Notes: generated by a model from the letters alone, not told the origin. 64,000 bases of DNA from Flavobacteriaceae bacterium (GCA_018646605.1 JABGUL010000036.1:1-64000), one strand, 5' to 3'. Positions 8,946 to 17,961 are shown, numbered from the stretch's first letter. Program-made: numbers and translations.

Positions 8946-9281
8946 ATGAAAACTAAAAAATATTGTTTTGCTCTTGATTTAATTGATGATAAAGACGCTA
9001 TTGAAGCCTATAAAACACATCACAAGAATGTATGGCCAGAAATTTTAAAAAGTATTAAAGCTGTTGGAATCCATGAGATGGAAATTTATTTGGTAGCCAA
9101 TCGCCTTTTCATGATTATGGAAACAGATGAAAAATTTTCTTTAGAGGGCAAACAAAAGCAGGAAGAGTCAAACTCGAAAGTACAAGAATGGGAGACCTTA
9201 ATGTGGAGTTATCAAAAAGCCCTCCCAACAGCCGCTCCTGGGGAGAAATGGGTGCGTATGGAAAAGATATTTTCTTTATAG
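8946..9281 (+). CDS. L-rhamnose/L-fucose mutarotase family protein
   Basis: This small protein (111 residues from the ATG at 8946) belongs to the L-rhamnose mutarotase (RhaM/YiiL) family, with HHKNVWPEILKSIKAVGI and a Trp-rich end (WETLMWSYQKALP). It would interconvert the alpha and beta anomers of the imported 6-deoxy sugar so that the dehydrogenase gets its preferred form. The earlier in-frame TTG at 8928 would overlap fucP, so the ATG, 10 nt after the fucP stop, is preferred. Family members act on rhamnose or fucose; the neighbours argue for fucose here. Confidence 0.78.
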   Translation: MKTKKYCFALDLIDDKDAIEAYKTHHKNVWPEILKSIKAVGIHEMEIYLVANRLFMIMETDEKFSLEGKQKQEESNSKVQEWETLMWSYQKALPTAAPGEKWVRMEKIFSL

Positions 9282-9323
9282 ATTTATAATGAAAAACAAG
9301 ATGAACCTGAACGCTAAATGGGG

Positions 9324-10445
9324 ATGTTAAGTTATTGGGAAAAGTCAGAAATGCTAGACTATGATTTAGTCGTCGTAGGGGCAGGTATTACAGGCATGTT
9401 TTGTGCATTATCATATCGTAAAAAATATCCTGATGCACGCATTGCGATTTTAGAACGAGGTTTGTTTTCTTCAGGTGCAAGCACAAAAAATGCTGGCTTT
9501 GCTTGTTTTGGATCCCTTACAGAATTGATGGATGATGCAACTAAAATGGATCAGGATTCCATGCTCAATATTCTTGAACTTAGAGTTCAAGGCTTAGCAC
9601 TTTTAAGAAAAGAATTGGGAGACAACGCAATTGATTATAAACCCTATGGAGGGTATGAACTTTTTTTTGAAAAAACACCAAAAGCACTTGATTCAATTGC
9701 TCATTTTAATTCCTTGCTCAGGCCGATTTTTAATAAAGATGTATATCACCTTAGGCCCTCCAAGATAAAAGATTTTGGATTTGACACAAGCAAGGTTAAT
9801 CATTTGATTGAAAACTCTTTTGAAGGGCAAATCAATACAGGAATGATGATGCAAGCACTTCGTTCCAAACTTAATAAAGCCAATGTTTTCTTTTTTTCAC
9901 ATACCGATGTAACCCATTTTGATCCTGATCAGAAAAAGGTTTTTATTAAAAGTAACACGGAAACTATTTCTTTTAAGTATGAAAAACTAGCCATTTGCAA
10001 TAACGCTTTTGCAAAGCAGTTTTTTGAGAATTTAGAAGTATACCCGGGAAGGGGCTTGGTTTTGGTTACTGCTCCTATAAAAGATTTAAAAATTAAAGGA
10101 ACTTTTCATTATGATGAAGGCTATTTTTATTTTAGAAATAGTGGGGATCGTATTATTTTTGGAGGAGGAAGAAATGTCGATTTTAAGAAGGAAACGACAA
10201 CAGCTTTTGGGGTAAATCAAAAAATTAAGGAAAAGCTACTTCACGACCTAAAGGAGTTTATCCTTCCAAATTCTACTCCCTCAATTGAAGGAGAATGGTC
10301 TGGTATTATGGCTTTTGGAAACAACAAGATTCCTTTAGTTAAGAAAATGGGAGATCATTGTGCTATTGGAGTTAGGCTTGGTGGAATGGGAATCGCTATA
10401 GGGAGTAAAATAGGAAATGATACGGCTAATTTATTAATGGATTGA
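9324..10445 (+). CDS. FAD-dependent oxidoreductase, DAO family
   Basis: A D-amino-acid-oxidase-type flavoprotein. YDLVVVGAGITGMFCA near the N-terminus is the dinucleotide-binding motif, followed by ILERG at the end of beta-2. The C-terminus has GVRLGGMGIAIGS, the second FAD contact. I place the start at ATG 9324 (MLSYWEKSE...), a common N-terminus in flavobacterial homologues; an ATG at 9318 is also in frame. No signal peptide is present. It is the last gene of the fucose run, 42 nt after the mutarotase. Its role there is unknown: it might oxidise an intermediate or product such as lactate, but nothing in the sequence fixes the substrate. Confidence 0.7.
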   Translation: MLSYWEKSEMLDYDLVVVGAGITGMFCALSYRKKYPDARIAILERGLFSSGASTKNAGFACFGSLTELMDDATKMDQDSMLNILELRVQGLALLRKELGDNAIDYKPYGGYELFFEKTPKALDSIAHFNSLLRPIFNKDVYHLRPSKIKDFGFDTSKVNHLIENSFEGQINTGMMMQALRSKLNKANVFFFSHTDVTHFDPDQKKVFIKSNTETISFKYEKLAICNNAFAKQFFENLEVYPGRGLVLVTAPIKDLKIKGTFHYDEGYFYFRNSGDRIIFGGGRNVDFKKETTTAFGVNQKIKEKLLHDLKEFILPNSTPSIEGEWSGIMAFGNNKIPLVKKMGDHCAIGVRLGGMGIAIGSKIGNDTANLLMD

Positions 10446-10499
10446 CCATTATTTATGATCTGTTTTCGTGCCTATGTATAGTTTTATTACATTTATACA

Positions 10500-10790
10500 A
10501 TGAAAAATTTATTTTATTATTTTGGGTTTTCTTATTTAAAGCCAAAGCAATATTGGCCTTTAAGGATAGTTGTTATTCTTTATTTTTTAATCGTTTATTC
10601 GGGACTCATTTATGACCTCACCACAGAAAAAATAAAATACTATTCAACTACTAGTGGATATTTCAATCTCCTCCTTCAAGACAAGGCTTTTTTATATATC
10701 TATATAGTTCCAGTTATTGTAATTTTTATTGGCTCCTATTTATGGGAGTTTTTTCTTACTGTGAATCAAAAACCACCACAGAAAAAATAA
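10500..10790 (+). CDS. Small membrane protein of unknown function
   Basis: A 96-residue protein with two hydrophobic spans (about 21-41 and 65-87) separated by a polar loop, and a basic, proline-containing tail. It begins with MKNLFYYFGFSYLKPKQYW, which resembles no family I know. It follows the FAD oxidoreductase by 54 nt and may be the last gene of that transcript. No T-rich terminator follows on the plus strand; the perfect hairpin just after its stop has its T-run on the minus strand. Confidence 0.5.
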   Translation: MKNLFYYFGFSYLKPKQYWPLRIVVILYFLIVYSGLIYDLTTEKIKYYSTTSGYFNLLLQDKAFLYIYIVPVIVIFIGSYLWEFFLTVNQKPPQKK

Positions 10791-10817
10791 AAAAACCGTC
10801 TTTGGAAAAAGACGGTT
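10787..10817 (-). terminator. Perfect hairpin with minus-strand T-run
   Basis: AACCGTCTTT (10794-10803) pairs perfectly with AAAGACGGTT (10808-10817) around a 4-nt loop. On the minus strand a T-run follows the stem. On the plus strand the stem is followed by AAACAAAC, so it fits a transcript coming from the right. Confidence 0.65.
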
Positions 10818-10936
10818 AAACAAACAAATTGAATTGACTAACTATAAAAATTTAAATTATTTTAGGGTAACAAAGCCTAAAACCTAATCTTTTTTTAGTT
10901 GAAAAAAGCGTAAAAATTATGCTTTTCTTTTAAATT
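10790..10936 (-). ncRNA. Candidate small RNA
   Basis: The 406-nt stretch 10791-11196 has no protein gene. On the minus strand TATCTTTG (10949-10942) matches the -7 consensus, and the perfect terminator hairpin lies about 120 nt downstream. Between them I find no ORF. The pair would produce an RNA of about 140 nt. No known RNA family is recognised and no -33 box is clear, so this is a proposal based on the promoter-terminator pair. Confidence 0.3.
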
Positions 10937-11143
10937 TTATTCAAAGATAAAACCATATCGATAAATATACTGTTACGAAAACATTAATAAATGTCTTTTT
11001 GATGAGAATACAATAATTCACAAGCTCTTTTGTCAATTATTCAATAGAATAGGATTAATTCTTATAAGAATTAATTTTTTTAAGGAACGAGGGAGAGAAA
11101 ATTCTTTTTAATACTATTTTATCATTCAGCAGGCACCGTTTAG

Positions 11144-11174
11144 TTTGATTTACCATTTAGAAGCCCTAAGTTTG
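11144..11174 (+). promoter_or_regulatory. Canonical -33/-7 promoter of the sulfatase gene
   Basis: TTTG at 11144-11147, a 19-nt spacer and TAAGTTTG at 11167-11174 match the Bacteroidota promoter consensus at both boxes. Transcription would start near 11181, which excludes the in-frame TTG at 11176 and supports the ATG at 11197. Confidence 0.7.
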
Positions 11175-11196
11175 ATTGCAGTTTAAATCAAAACCC

Positions 11197-12612
11197 ATGA
11201 AACAATTTTTACATCTTTTAATCTTGGTATTATTTTGTTTTTGCAATACCCAAGATAAAGTTACGCCGCCAAACATTATCTTTATCTTGACAGATGATCA
11301 AGGATTTGGGGATCTTGGTGTGTATGGGGCAACTGATATAAAGACTCCCAATCTAGATCGATTAGCAGGAGAAGGCGCTCGTTTTACTTCTTATTATGCT
11401 ACGCAGCCTGTATGCTCGGCTTCTAGAGCTTCCATTTTGACAGGATGCTATCCAGATCGAATTGGAATCCACAATGCCTACAGCCCTGGCTCAAAAGTTG
11501 GGCTAAATCCAGAAGAAACGACCTTAGCAGAACTTTTAAAAGAAAAAGGATATGCTACGGGTATTTTTGGTAAATGGCATCTGGGTGACGCTCCTGAATT
11601 CCAACCAAGAAAGCATGGTTTTGATGAATATTATGGTATCCTATATTCCAATGACATGTGGCCTAAACATCCACAACAAGGAGCTGTTTTCAATTTTCCA
11701 GACATTAAATTGTATGAGAATGAAACTCCACTAAGAGTTTTAGAGGATCAAACCTTTCTGACAGGTGCCCTTACAGATAGAGCCATAGATTTTATTAAAA
11801 AAAATAAAGAAAACCCTTTTTTCGTTTACTTACCTCATCCACAACCTCATGTTCCATTGTTTGCAATAGACAGTCTTAAAAATACCCAAAAAAGAGGTCT
11901 TTATGGAGATGTAATTCATGAGATTGATGCTTCTGTAGGGCGTATTTTGAGTACCCTTGAACAAGAAGATTTGGTTGAAAACACCATTGTTATATTCACT
12001 TCTGATAATGGCCCTTGGTTATCTTACGGAGGTCATTCGGGATCTCCAGGAATTTTCAGAGAGGGTAAAGGAACAAACTGGGAAGGTGGGCATAGAGTGC
12101 CTGGAATCATTCGCTTTCCAAATAAAATTGCTGCAAATATGGTTATAGAGGCCCCTGCCATGGGAATTGATTGGTTGCCCACGCTTGCAGAATTTGCAAA
12201 TACAAATTTACCAACAAAAAAAATTGATGGAGCTTCTCTAGTTCCTCTTTTGACGGGATTGAATCAATCATCACCACACGAAAACTTTTTCTTTTACTAT
12301 CGAACAAATGAGCTACATGCTGTTCGGCACAAGGAGTGGAAATTGTATGTTCCTCACACCTATCGTACCCTAAACGGAAGAGAAGGAACGAATGATGGTT
12401 TCCCTATTCCTTATGAGATTAATGAAATTAAAATTGCCGCACTATTTAATCTTACCACTGATCCTAGCGAACAAAATGATGTTGCGGAACAACACCCACT
12501 TTTGGTTGAGAAAATTACTAAAATAGCGGATTCAGTCCGTTTGGTTTTGGGGGACAGATTAACTGGAATTAAAGGAAACGAGGTACGCCCAGTTGGTAGA
12601 ATATTGGAATAA
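11197..12612 (+). CDS. Type I sulfatase, lipoprotein
   Basis: This is an arylsulfatase-superfamily enzyme of 471 residues that removes sulfate esters. The metal-binding start NIIFILTDDQGFGDLG contains Asp33 and Asp34. The sulfatase signature CSASRASILTG has Cys73, the residue converted to formylglycine. GKWHLG and SDNGPW follow as usual. The N-terminus is a lipoprotein-type signal with a Cys pair around 14-16, so the enzyme is probably exported and anchored. The formylglycine-generating enzyme at 606-1643 could activate it. With fucose catabolism next door, a sulfated fucose-containing glycan is a plausible source of substrate, but the sequence does not define it. Confidence 0.85.
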   Translation: MKQFLHLLILVLFCFCNTQDKVTPPNIIFILTDDQGFGDLGVYGATDIKTPNLDRLAGEGARFTSYYATQPVCSASRASILTGCYPDRIGIHNAYSPGSKVGLNPEETTLAELLKEKGYATGIFGKWHLGDAPEFQPRKHGFDEYYGILYSNDMWPKHPQQGAVFNFPDIKLYENETPLRVLEDQTFLTGALTDRAIDFIKKNKENPFFVYLPHPQPHVPLFAIDSLKNTQKRGLYGDVIHEIDASVGRILSTLEQEDLVENTIVIFTSDNGPWLSYGGHSGSPGIFREGKGTNWEGGHRVPGIIRFPNKIAANMVIEAPAMGIDWLPTLAEFANTNLPTKKIDGASLVPLLTGLNQSSPHENFFFYYRTNELHAVRHKEWKLYVPHTYRTLNGREGTNDGFPIPYEINEIKIAALFNLTTDPSEQNDVAEQHPLLVEKITKIADSVRLVLGDRLTGIKGNEVRPVGRILE

Positions 12613-12616
12613 AAAA

Positions 12617-14032
12617 TTAGTTTTTGTCGGTATTCCAGGGGCCGTGATGTAACGTATCATCACTTGAATCAGTTCGCTTAAACCCATGGGCACCAAAGTA
12701 ATCTCTTTGCGCTTGAATCAAGTTAGCACTACTTTGCTTTTGAGATATTGCTAAAAAATAGTGCCAGGCGGAACTCATACTGCTGGTTGGAATGTGCTGT
12801 TTTAAACTACTTTCTAAGGTGAGTTCCCACGACTCTAAACCGGCGTTTATTTTTTGAATAAAAGGATCGTATTCTAGTAAGGTTTGATTGGATTTAAAAA
12901 TATCAATTAGTGAATGCATTAAATCCGACTTTATAATACACCCTTCAGACCATAGACTGGCAATTGTTGAAAGATTGATTTTCCAACCATAAACTAGAGC
13001 AGCCTCACGGATCATTTCAAATCCCTGATGATGATTAATTAATCGAGATAAATCATATGCTTTCTTTAATGCTTCTAATGAGATTTTTTCATCTTTTCTT
13101 GCTCTTGGAAAAATTTTAGAGATTTTTTCGCGTTCGTTTTTTGAAGAAGAATTAAAACGTGCATATAACGCTGAAGCCATCATACTATTGTTGGTTCCTA
13201 GATTTGCACCTGCAGCAGTTGCCCACGCTCCAGTTCCTTTGTTGGAGGCTTCGTCTTTAATAAAATTGATAAACGGATTACCTTTTTCAGTATAATTCAG
13301 AAGTGCATGGGTGATTTCTAAAAGGTAACTCTGACTGGAAGTATTTAGCCATTCACCAAACATTTTTTGGAGGTCAATAAAATCATGCCTTGCATCGGAT
13401 CCAGCCAACTCAAAAACCTCAGCAAGTAACTGCATTTCTGCATATTCAATTCCGTTATGAACTATTTTTACAAAATGCCCAGCGCCCCCCGCCCCTAAGA
13501 AAGCACAACAGGGTTCTCCTTTTAAATTTTTAGCAGCAATAGTTTCTAATTCCTTTGATACAAGGGGGTAAGCACTTTCAGAACCACCCACCATTAAAGA
13601 GGGTCCTGTCAGCGCCCCTTCTTCCCCTCCGGAAACACCCATTCCTAAAAAATGAATGCCTACATCAGCTAATTCTTTGGCTCTTTTTTCGGTGTCCTCA
13701 AAATGAGAATTACCTCCTTCAATCACAACATCTCCCTTAGTGAGAAGTGGCGTAAGGTGTTTTAAAATAGAATTTGTTGCTGTTCCTGCCGGAAGCATGA
13801 GGATTATTTTTCTAGGGGCTTGTAGGCTGTCTACAAACCTATTTAAATCCTCGAAAGGAAGCGCTGACTTAAGTTCAGGAAAGGTGAGACAATGTTTTTC
13901 TGCGACATTCTCTTCCACTCCTTCCACACGTCTGTTATAAAGAGCTAAAGGCACTCCTTTTTGAGCTAAGTTTCTACTTAGACTTGTTCCCATTACACCC
14001 AGGCCAATTACGCCCCAATTTGGATTATGCAT
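12617..14032 (-). CDS. gnd: 6-phosphogluconate dehydrogenase, decarboxylating
   Basis: A full-length enzyme (471 residues) of the pentose phosphate pathway that converts 6-phosphogluconate to ribulose 5-phosphate, CO2 and NADPH. GLGVMGTSLSRNLA (12-25) is the coenzyme fold, MLPAGTATN and GGNSHFEDTEKR are substrate-side motifs, and HFVKIVHNGIEYAEMQ carries the catalytic Lys. Its start overlaps the end of the gluconate kinase gene upstream on the same strand by 8 nt, so gluconate phosphorylation and oxidation are co-expressed. It converges with the sulfatase gene, with only 4 nt between the stops and no clear terminator. Confidence 0.93.
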   Translation of the reverse strand: MHNPNWGVIGLGVMGTSLSRNLAQKGVPLALYNRRVEGVEENVAEKHCLTFPELKSALPFEDLNRFVDSLQAPRKIILMLPAGTATNSILKHLTPLLTKGDVVIEGGNSHFEDTEKRAKELADVGIHFLGMGVSGGEEGALTGPSLMVGGSESAYPLVSKELETIAAKNLKGEPCCAFLGAGGAGHFVKIVHNGIEYAEMQLLAEVFELAGSDARHDFIDLQKMFGEWLNTSSQSYLLEITHALLNYTEKGNPFINFIKDEASNKGTGAWATAAGANLGTNNSMMASALYARFNSSSKNEREKISKIFPRARKDEKISLEALKKAYDLSRLINHHQGFEMIREAALVYGWKINLSTIASLWSEGCIIKSDLMHSLIDIFKSNQTLLEYDPFIQKINAGLESWELTLESSLKQHIPTSSMSSAWHYFLAISQKQSSANLIQAQRDYFGAHGFKRTDSSDDTLHHGPWNTDKN

Positions 14033-14516
14033 GATTTAGATGAGATTTTATTTGATTTACAAGGTCATTTAATTCGGTGTTGGCATCCAGATGAATTCCT
14101 TCAACAGGGACTTCAAGTGTTTCTAGTTGACTTTCAAGAAGGGATATTGGCATAAAATGAATTCTGTTTTCCATGCGTTTTTTAAGTGTTTTTAAGTCAC
14201 AAGCTAAATAGACCCAAAGCAATTGATCCGAATGAATATTTCGACTTAAAATATCACGGTAACTCTGTTTTAAAGCAGAACAAGCCAATACTACACCTGT
14301 GTTTTTTTCTTGGATCAACTTTTTATTTAAATCGTGGAGCCAAGGCGCTCTATCTTCATCATCTAGCGGAATGCCATCTTTCATTTTCTTAATGTTCATC
14401 GGTGAATGAAACTGATCACCTTCCACAAATGAAATTCCTAATAAACGGGATAATTTTTCCCCTAATGTGGTTTTTCCAGAACCACTTACACCCATTACTA
14501 TGATTGTTTTTGACAC
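14025..14516 (-). CDS. gntK: Gluconokinase
   Basis: A 163-residue GntK/IdnK-type carbohydrate kinase. The P-loop GVSGSGKTT lies at 8-16, FVEGDQFHSPMNIKKM is the substrate segment and LACSALKQSYRDILS is the family signature. It phosphorylates D-gluconate to 6-phosphogluconate, the substrate of the overlapping downstream gnd. No gluconate transporter or oxidase is adjacent, so the gluconate source is not apparent. Transcription probably starts from a TAAGTTTG box about 40 nt upstream. Confidence 0.9.
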   Translation of the reverse strand: MSKTIIVMGVSGSGKTTLGEKLSRLLGISFVEGDQFHSPMNIKKMKDGIPLDDEDRAPWLHDLNKKLIQEKNTGVVLACSALKQSYRDILSRNIHSDQLLWVYLACDLKTLKKRMENRIHFMPISLLESQLETLEVPVEGIHLDANTELNDLVNQIKSHLNHA

Positions 14517-14555
14517 CTCATAAAGGTATGAAAAAGCCCTTTGAATTTAAATTTA

Positions 14556-14563
14556 CAAACTTA
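14556..14563 (-). promoter_or_regulatory. -7 box of gntK-gnd
   Basis: On the minus strand TAAGTTTG (14563-14556) fits TAnnTTTG, 39 nt upstream of the gntK start. The nearest TTTG lies 25 nt further upstream, longer than the usual spacer. Confidence 0.4.
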
Positions 14564-14632
14564 AAACTCCTTAGAAAGAGAATGAATTCAAAAAAATAAA
14601 GTTAAATAAGACTTGTTTTTAAAGAACCAACC

Positions 14633-15769
14633 CTAATCCAAGTAATTCCATGGAAGCGTTTTTTGCTCCTGAGCGGCAAGATGCGCTAAGCTTAATATTT
14701 TTGAAACAATCAGGTTGTTTTCTATACTGTAAAGTGAATTTTTTGGAATTTTTCTTTTTTCGTGCACCACTTCATAGAGTAAGCGGAAGGGATCTTTTTG
14801 ATAGTCTTCAATGGCTTTTGGCTTATAGGGTTTTTCTCCTTCCGACTCTTTTTCCATGACCATCATTTTTGATCCATTTAAACAATTTATGTACCCACTC
14901 GACCCATATAGCTGCATGTCTTTTCTGTTATGTGACCAATTCCATGAAGCTTGAATAACGACTTGTTGTTTTTCATATTCCAATACGATTGTTGTATCAT
15001 CGTCTACTTTTGGATATTTATTTGGCTTTGTTTGCTTAGCAACACAACTTACAGAAATGGGTGTTTGACCCTCCAAAAGCCAAGTGGCTATATTTGCACC
15101 GTAGCACCCAAAGTCAGTTAGGGCTCCACCGCCGTTCAGAATAGGATCAGTAAGCCATTCAAGAAATTCAGGGCTACAACCAATTTCTTTGGGCCCAGGA
15201 TGCCCAGTGTTAAAAACAAGCTTATTTAGATTTCCTATTCGATTTTGTGCGAGTAAATCTTTTGCTTCATAGGTACTCTCATACCATGAGGTTTCATAGT
15301 TGATTAGAATAGGGACATTATATTTTTTTGAAAGTTTTGACATTTCAAGTGCATCTTCATAAGAAGTTGCCATCGGTTTTTCAACCATGACTGGAATATT
15401 TTTTGGAACAAAAAATGCAACAACTTCTAGATGACTTTTTGTTTCATTAAAGGCAGAAACAGCCTCTGGTTTTGTTTTATTATACAGGGCTTGATAAGAG
15501 TCAAAAAACAAGGAATCGGGAAGCTGGTAGCGCTTTTGATATCTTGCAATGGCCTCTTTATTGGTCTCAACAATACCAACAATTGTGACGTCTTCTTTAT
15601 TTCTATTAAAAACCCAACTCACATGATCATGAACCAATCCAATGACACCTAAACGAAGTGTTTTATCTGAATTATCTTGGGATTGTGAATATACTTTTGA
15701 CTGTAATATGGAACTAAAAAGGATAAGGATAAAAAAGTATTTAGCGCGATAAAGTAAAACTGCTTTCAT
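14633..15769 (-). CDS. Exported Gfo/Idh/MocA-family oxidoreductase
   Basis: A 378-residue protein with a Sec-type signal peptide (about 1-28, hydrophobic YFFILILFSSILQSKVYS). A Gfo/Idh/MocA NAD(P)-binding domain follows (LRLGVIGLVHDHVSWV, then EKPMATSYEDAL, where the Lys of EKP is usually catalytic) and then the C-terminal substrate domain. Members oxidise or rearrange sugars and related compounds using bound NAD(P). Export is unusual for the superfamily as a whole but common for Bacteroidota sugar-related members. The substrate is unknown. It is divergent from the PIG-L gene with 54 nt between the starts, so the two may share control. Confidence 0.78.
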   Translation of the reverse strand: MKAVLLYRAKYFFILILFSSILQSKVYSQSQDNSDKTLRLGVIGLVHDHVSWVFNRNKEDVTIVGIVETNKEAIARYQKRYQLPDSLFFDSYQALYNKTKPEAVSAFNETKSHLEVVAFFVPKNIPVMVEKPMATSYEDALEMSKLSKKYNVPILINYETSWYESTYEAKDLLAQNRIGNLNKLVFNTGHPGPKEIGCSPEFLEWLTDPILNGGGALTDFGCYGANIATWLLEGQTPISVSCVAKQTKPNKYPKVDDDTTIVLEYEKQQVVIQASWNWSHNRKDMQLYGSSGYINCLNGSKMMVMEKESEGEKPYKPKAIEDYQKDPFRLLYEVVHEKRKIPKNSLYSIENNLIVSKILSLAHLAAQEQKTLPWNYLD

Positions 15770-15823
15770 AATTTTAGTAAATTGAATTTTAAATGTAATC
15801 TATTTTATTATTAATAAAACATC

Positions 15824-16603
15824 ATGCAAAAATTTAAATCTCTTTTTGTTTTTCTTTTAATTTCTTCCTTAATAGGTGCACAATCTCCTTCAAAAAAAAT
15901 ACTTGCAATTTTTGCCCATCCCGATGACGAACAGTCTGTTGCTCCTATTTTAGTTAAATATGCTGAAGAAGGTGTTGAGGTTACTTTAGTGATTGCTACA
16001 GATGGAAGATTGGGGGTCAACGAATATAATGACAATAAGGCTGGGGATGGTTTGGCCGCCATACGAAGAAAAGAAATGGCCTGTGCTGCAGAAACATTGG
16101 GAGTTACTTTAATTCATCTTGACTACCATGATCAATTAAAAGCGGCAGAAGGTTTTGATGGACACATTCCTCATGTTCAAAAGCTAATTTTAGACCTCAA
16201 TAAAATTGTTTCTGAATTTCAACCTGATGCAATTATAACTTGGGGACCAGATGGAGCTACAACACATATGGATCATCGTTTAGTTGGGGCGTCAGTGACT
16301 CAAGTATTTGTTTCCCAAACCTGGGATAAGCCCATGGATTTATATTATTTTGGAATACCTTCTGACTTTTTGGAGGATGAAAGAGCAAAAAAATTAAGAG
16401 GACAAAGCCGTAATTTTTTAACAACTCAAATTCCATTTACTACTGCGCACTTCGACCAAGCGTATCGTGCTTTATTATGTCATGAAAGTCAATATCCTGC
16501 TGAGGTAGTGGTCAACATCAAAAAAGAAAGATCAAAAATGGGAACAACACTTTTTTTACGAAAGTTTCAAGCACCAAAGGAAATACAGAATAGTCTTTTT
16601 TAA
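15824..16603 (+). CDS. Exported PIG-L/LmbE-family deacetylase
   Basis: A 259-residue protein with a short signal peptide (FVFLLISSLIGAQS). The PIG-L zinc site AHPDDE lies at about 31-36 and a later His in THMDHRLVG. Family members remove N-acetyl groups from amino sugars such as GlcNAc conjugates. Export suggests a glycan outside the cytoplasm as the target, in line with the amino-sugar genes elsewhere in the window. It overlaps the convergent DUF2231/LRR gene by 4 nt at the stop codons. Confidence 0.8.
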   Translation: MQKFKSLFVFLLISSLIGAQSPSKKILAIFAHPDDEQSVAPILVKYAEEGVEVTLVIATDGRLGVNEYNDNKAGDGLAAIRRKEMACAAETLGVTLIHLDYHDQLKAAEGFDGHIPHVQKLILDLNKIVSEFQPDAIITWGPDGATTHMDHRLVGASVTQVFVSQTWDKPMDLYYFGIPSDFLEDERAKKLRGQSRNFLTTQIPFTTAHFDQAYRALLCHESQYPAEVVVNIKKERSKMGTTLFLRKFQAPKEIQNSLF

Positions 16604-17961
16604 AGATCAAACACAAGTTCTGTAGTAGGGAATTCAGCCCTATTTTTTGAAATGTCACCCAGACGTACTTTTGTATTCCAAAGAAATACTTTCTTTAGTG
16701 AGGGTATGTTTTTAATTAACTCAAAAACCTCTTTATTAACCTGAGTACTGTGAAGATTTAATACTTCCAAATGTTTTAAGGTACTGAGCGAAGTTAAATC
16801 GGATGCTTTAATTCGGTTTTTTTGAAGATTAAGACGGGTTAAATTTTCCATTTTCCCCATAATTTCTATTTGAGCCCCTTCAAGTTTACTATCTCCTAGA
16901 TTTAGCCAAGTGATATACGGGGCACACCTCACCAAAACTTTGAGTGCCTCATTGGTAACTTTATCTCCTTGAAATCGAATATCTAATAATGGATTATCTT
17001 GTGAAAGTGTTCTCCAGCTGAAATTTGCATTTTCTAATGCTGAAAAAACGGAATCCTCTAATGGTGCTAACGTCACTTTTTCAACCCAAGGTTTGTCACG
17101 GGTGTCTAAGCTGTAATTTTTTAATAAAAGAGATTGTATTTCTGGTGTTATGGTATGTTGGCTTAGTGTTTTAGAATAGTTTGCACCCTCCATAATCCAC
17201 CATTGTAATAATTGGATTTCATGATAAGAAAAAGGGACCCCTGTTGGCGGCATAAATTTTTCATTTTCTTGAGAAAAAGTTAGCCTTTTATAAAGTAAGC
17301 TCTTATTCAAGTTCTTTCCTACAATGGCAGCTCCGCTTCCGCCTCCTTTTTTTAAACCTTCTATTGTAGTCATGTTTAAGCCACCATAGGAGGTTTCAGT
17401 ATTGTGACACCCCATACATTTTTCCGTCAATAAGGGTTGTATCAAATCATTAAAAACAAAAACAGAATCTAGTGGCAGCGCATCAAATGTTTTATACTCC
17501 TTTTGCTTATCAAATTTTGATTTAATAAAATCAGGGGCATATTCAATTAAATAATTGGGACCATGGGTAAGGCTCCCACCAAAGTGCCCCACTAAAATAA
17601 GCAAAATGAGAACAATGAAATTATTTATACGGCTGAATAAAGAGGGTAAATTCAAATTTTTTATTCTCAAAATCCAACCTACACAACTAAAAAGTACAAG
17701 TAAAATTCCGGTGTATTGATGCAGTGTTAATTCGGATTCTATATAATGCCCGTTTCTCGCTAATAACCATCCTATAAAAGCAGAAAAAAAGGAGCTTATA
17801 AAGGCCAGTAACCAGGTGATTGAAAGAAAATTAAAACGGGACCCTTTATCTCTAAACCACTTTAACTCAAAGATAAGCGCAAGTATAATAAACCCTATGG
17901 GCAAGTGCACCAAAAGAGGATGTAATCTACCAAAAAATGTAGTTATGTCCAATGCGATCAT
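16600..17961 (-). CDS. Membrane c-type cytochrome with DUF2231-like and leucine-rich repeat regions
   Basis: A 453-residue protein in three parts. The first 130 residues hold four hydrophobic spans starting RLHPLLVHLPIGF, as in DUF2231 membrane proteins. A planctomycete-type cytochrome c domain follows, with heme site CMGCH at about 180 and the later FMPPTG Met. The C-terminus (about 320-450) is a set of leucine-rich repeats (LTRLNLQKNRI, LEVLNLHSTQV). It is the last gene of the four-gene operon and starts with a 1-nt overlap (TAATG) with the propeller gene. It probably passes electrons at the membrane; the LRR part suggests a binding role. No activity is established. Confidence 0.75.
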   Translation of the reverse strand: MIALDITTFFGRLHPLLVHLPIGFIILALIFELKWFRDKGSRFNFLSITWLLAFISSFFSAFIGWLLARNGHYIESELTLHQYTGILLVLFSCVGWILRIKNLNLPSLFSRINNFIVLILLILVGHFGGSLTHGPNYLIEYAPDFIKSKFDKQKEYKTFDALPLDSVFVFNDLIQPLLTEKCMGCHNTETSYGGLNMTTIEGLKKGGGSGAAIVGKNLNKSLLYKRLTFSQENEKFMPPTGVPFSYHEIQLLQWWIMEGANYSKTLSQHTITPEIQSLLLKNYSLDTRDKPWVEKVTLAPLEDSVFSALENANFSWRTLSQDNPLLDIRFQGDKVTNEALKVLVRCAPYITWLNLGDSKLEGAQIEIMGKMENLTRLNLQKNRIKASDLTSLSTLKHLEVLNLHSTQVNKEVFELIKNIPSLKKVFLWNTKVRLGDISKNRAEFPTTELVFDL

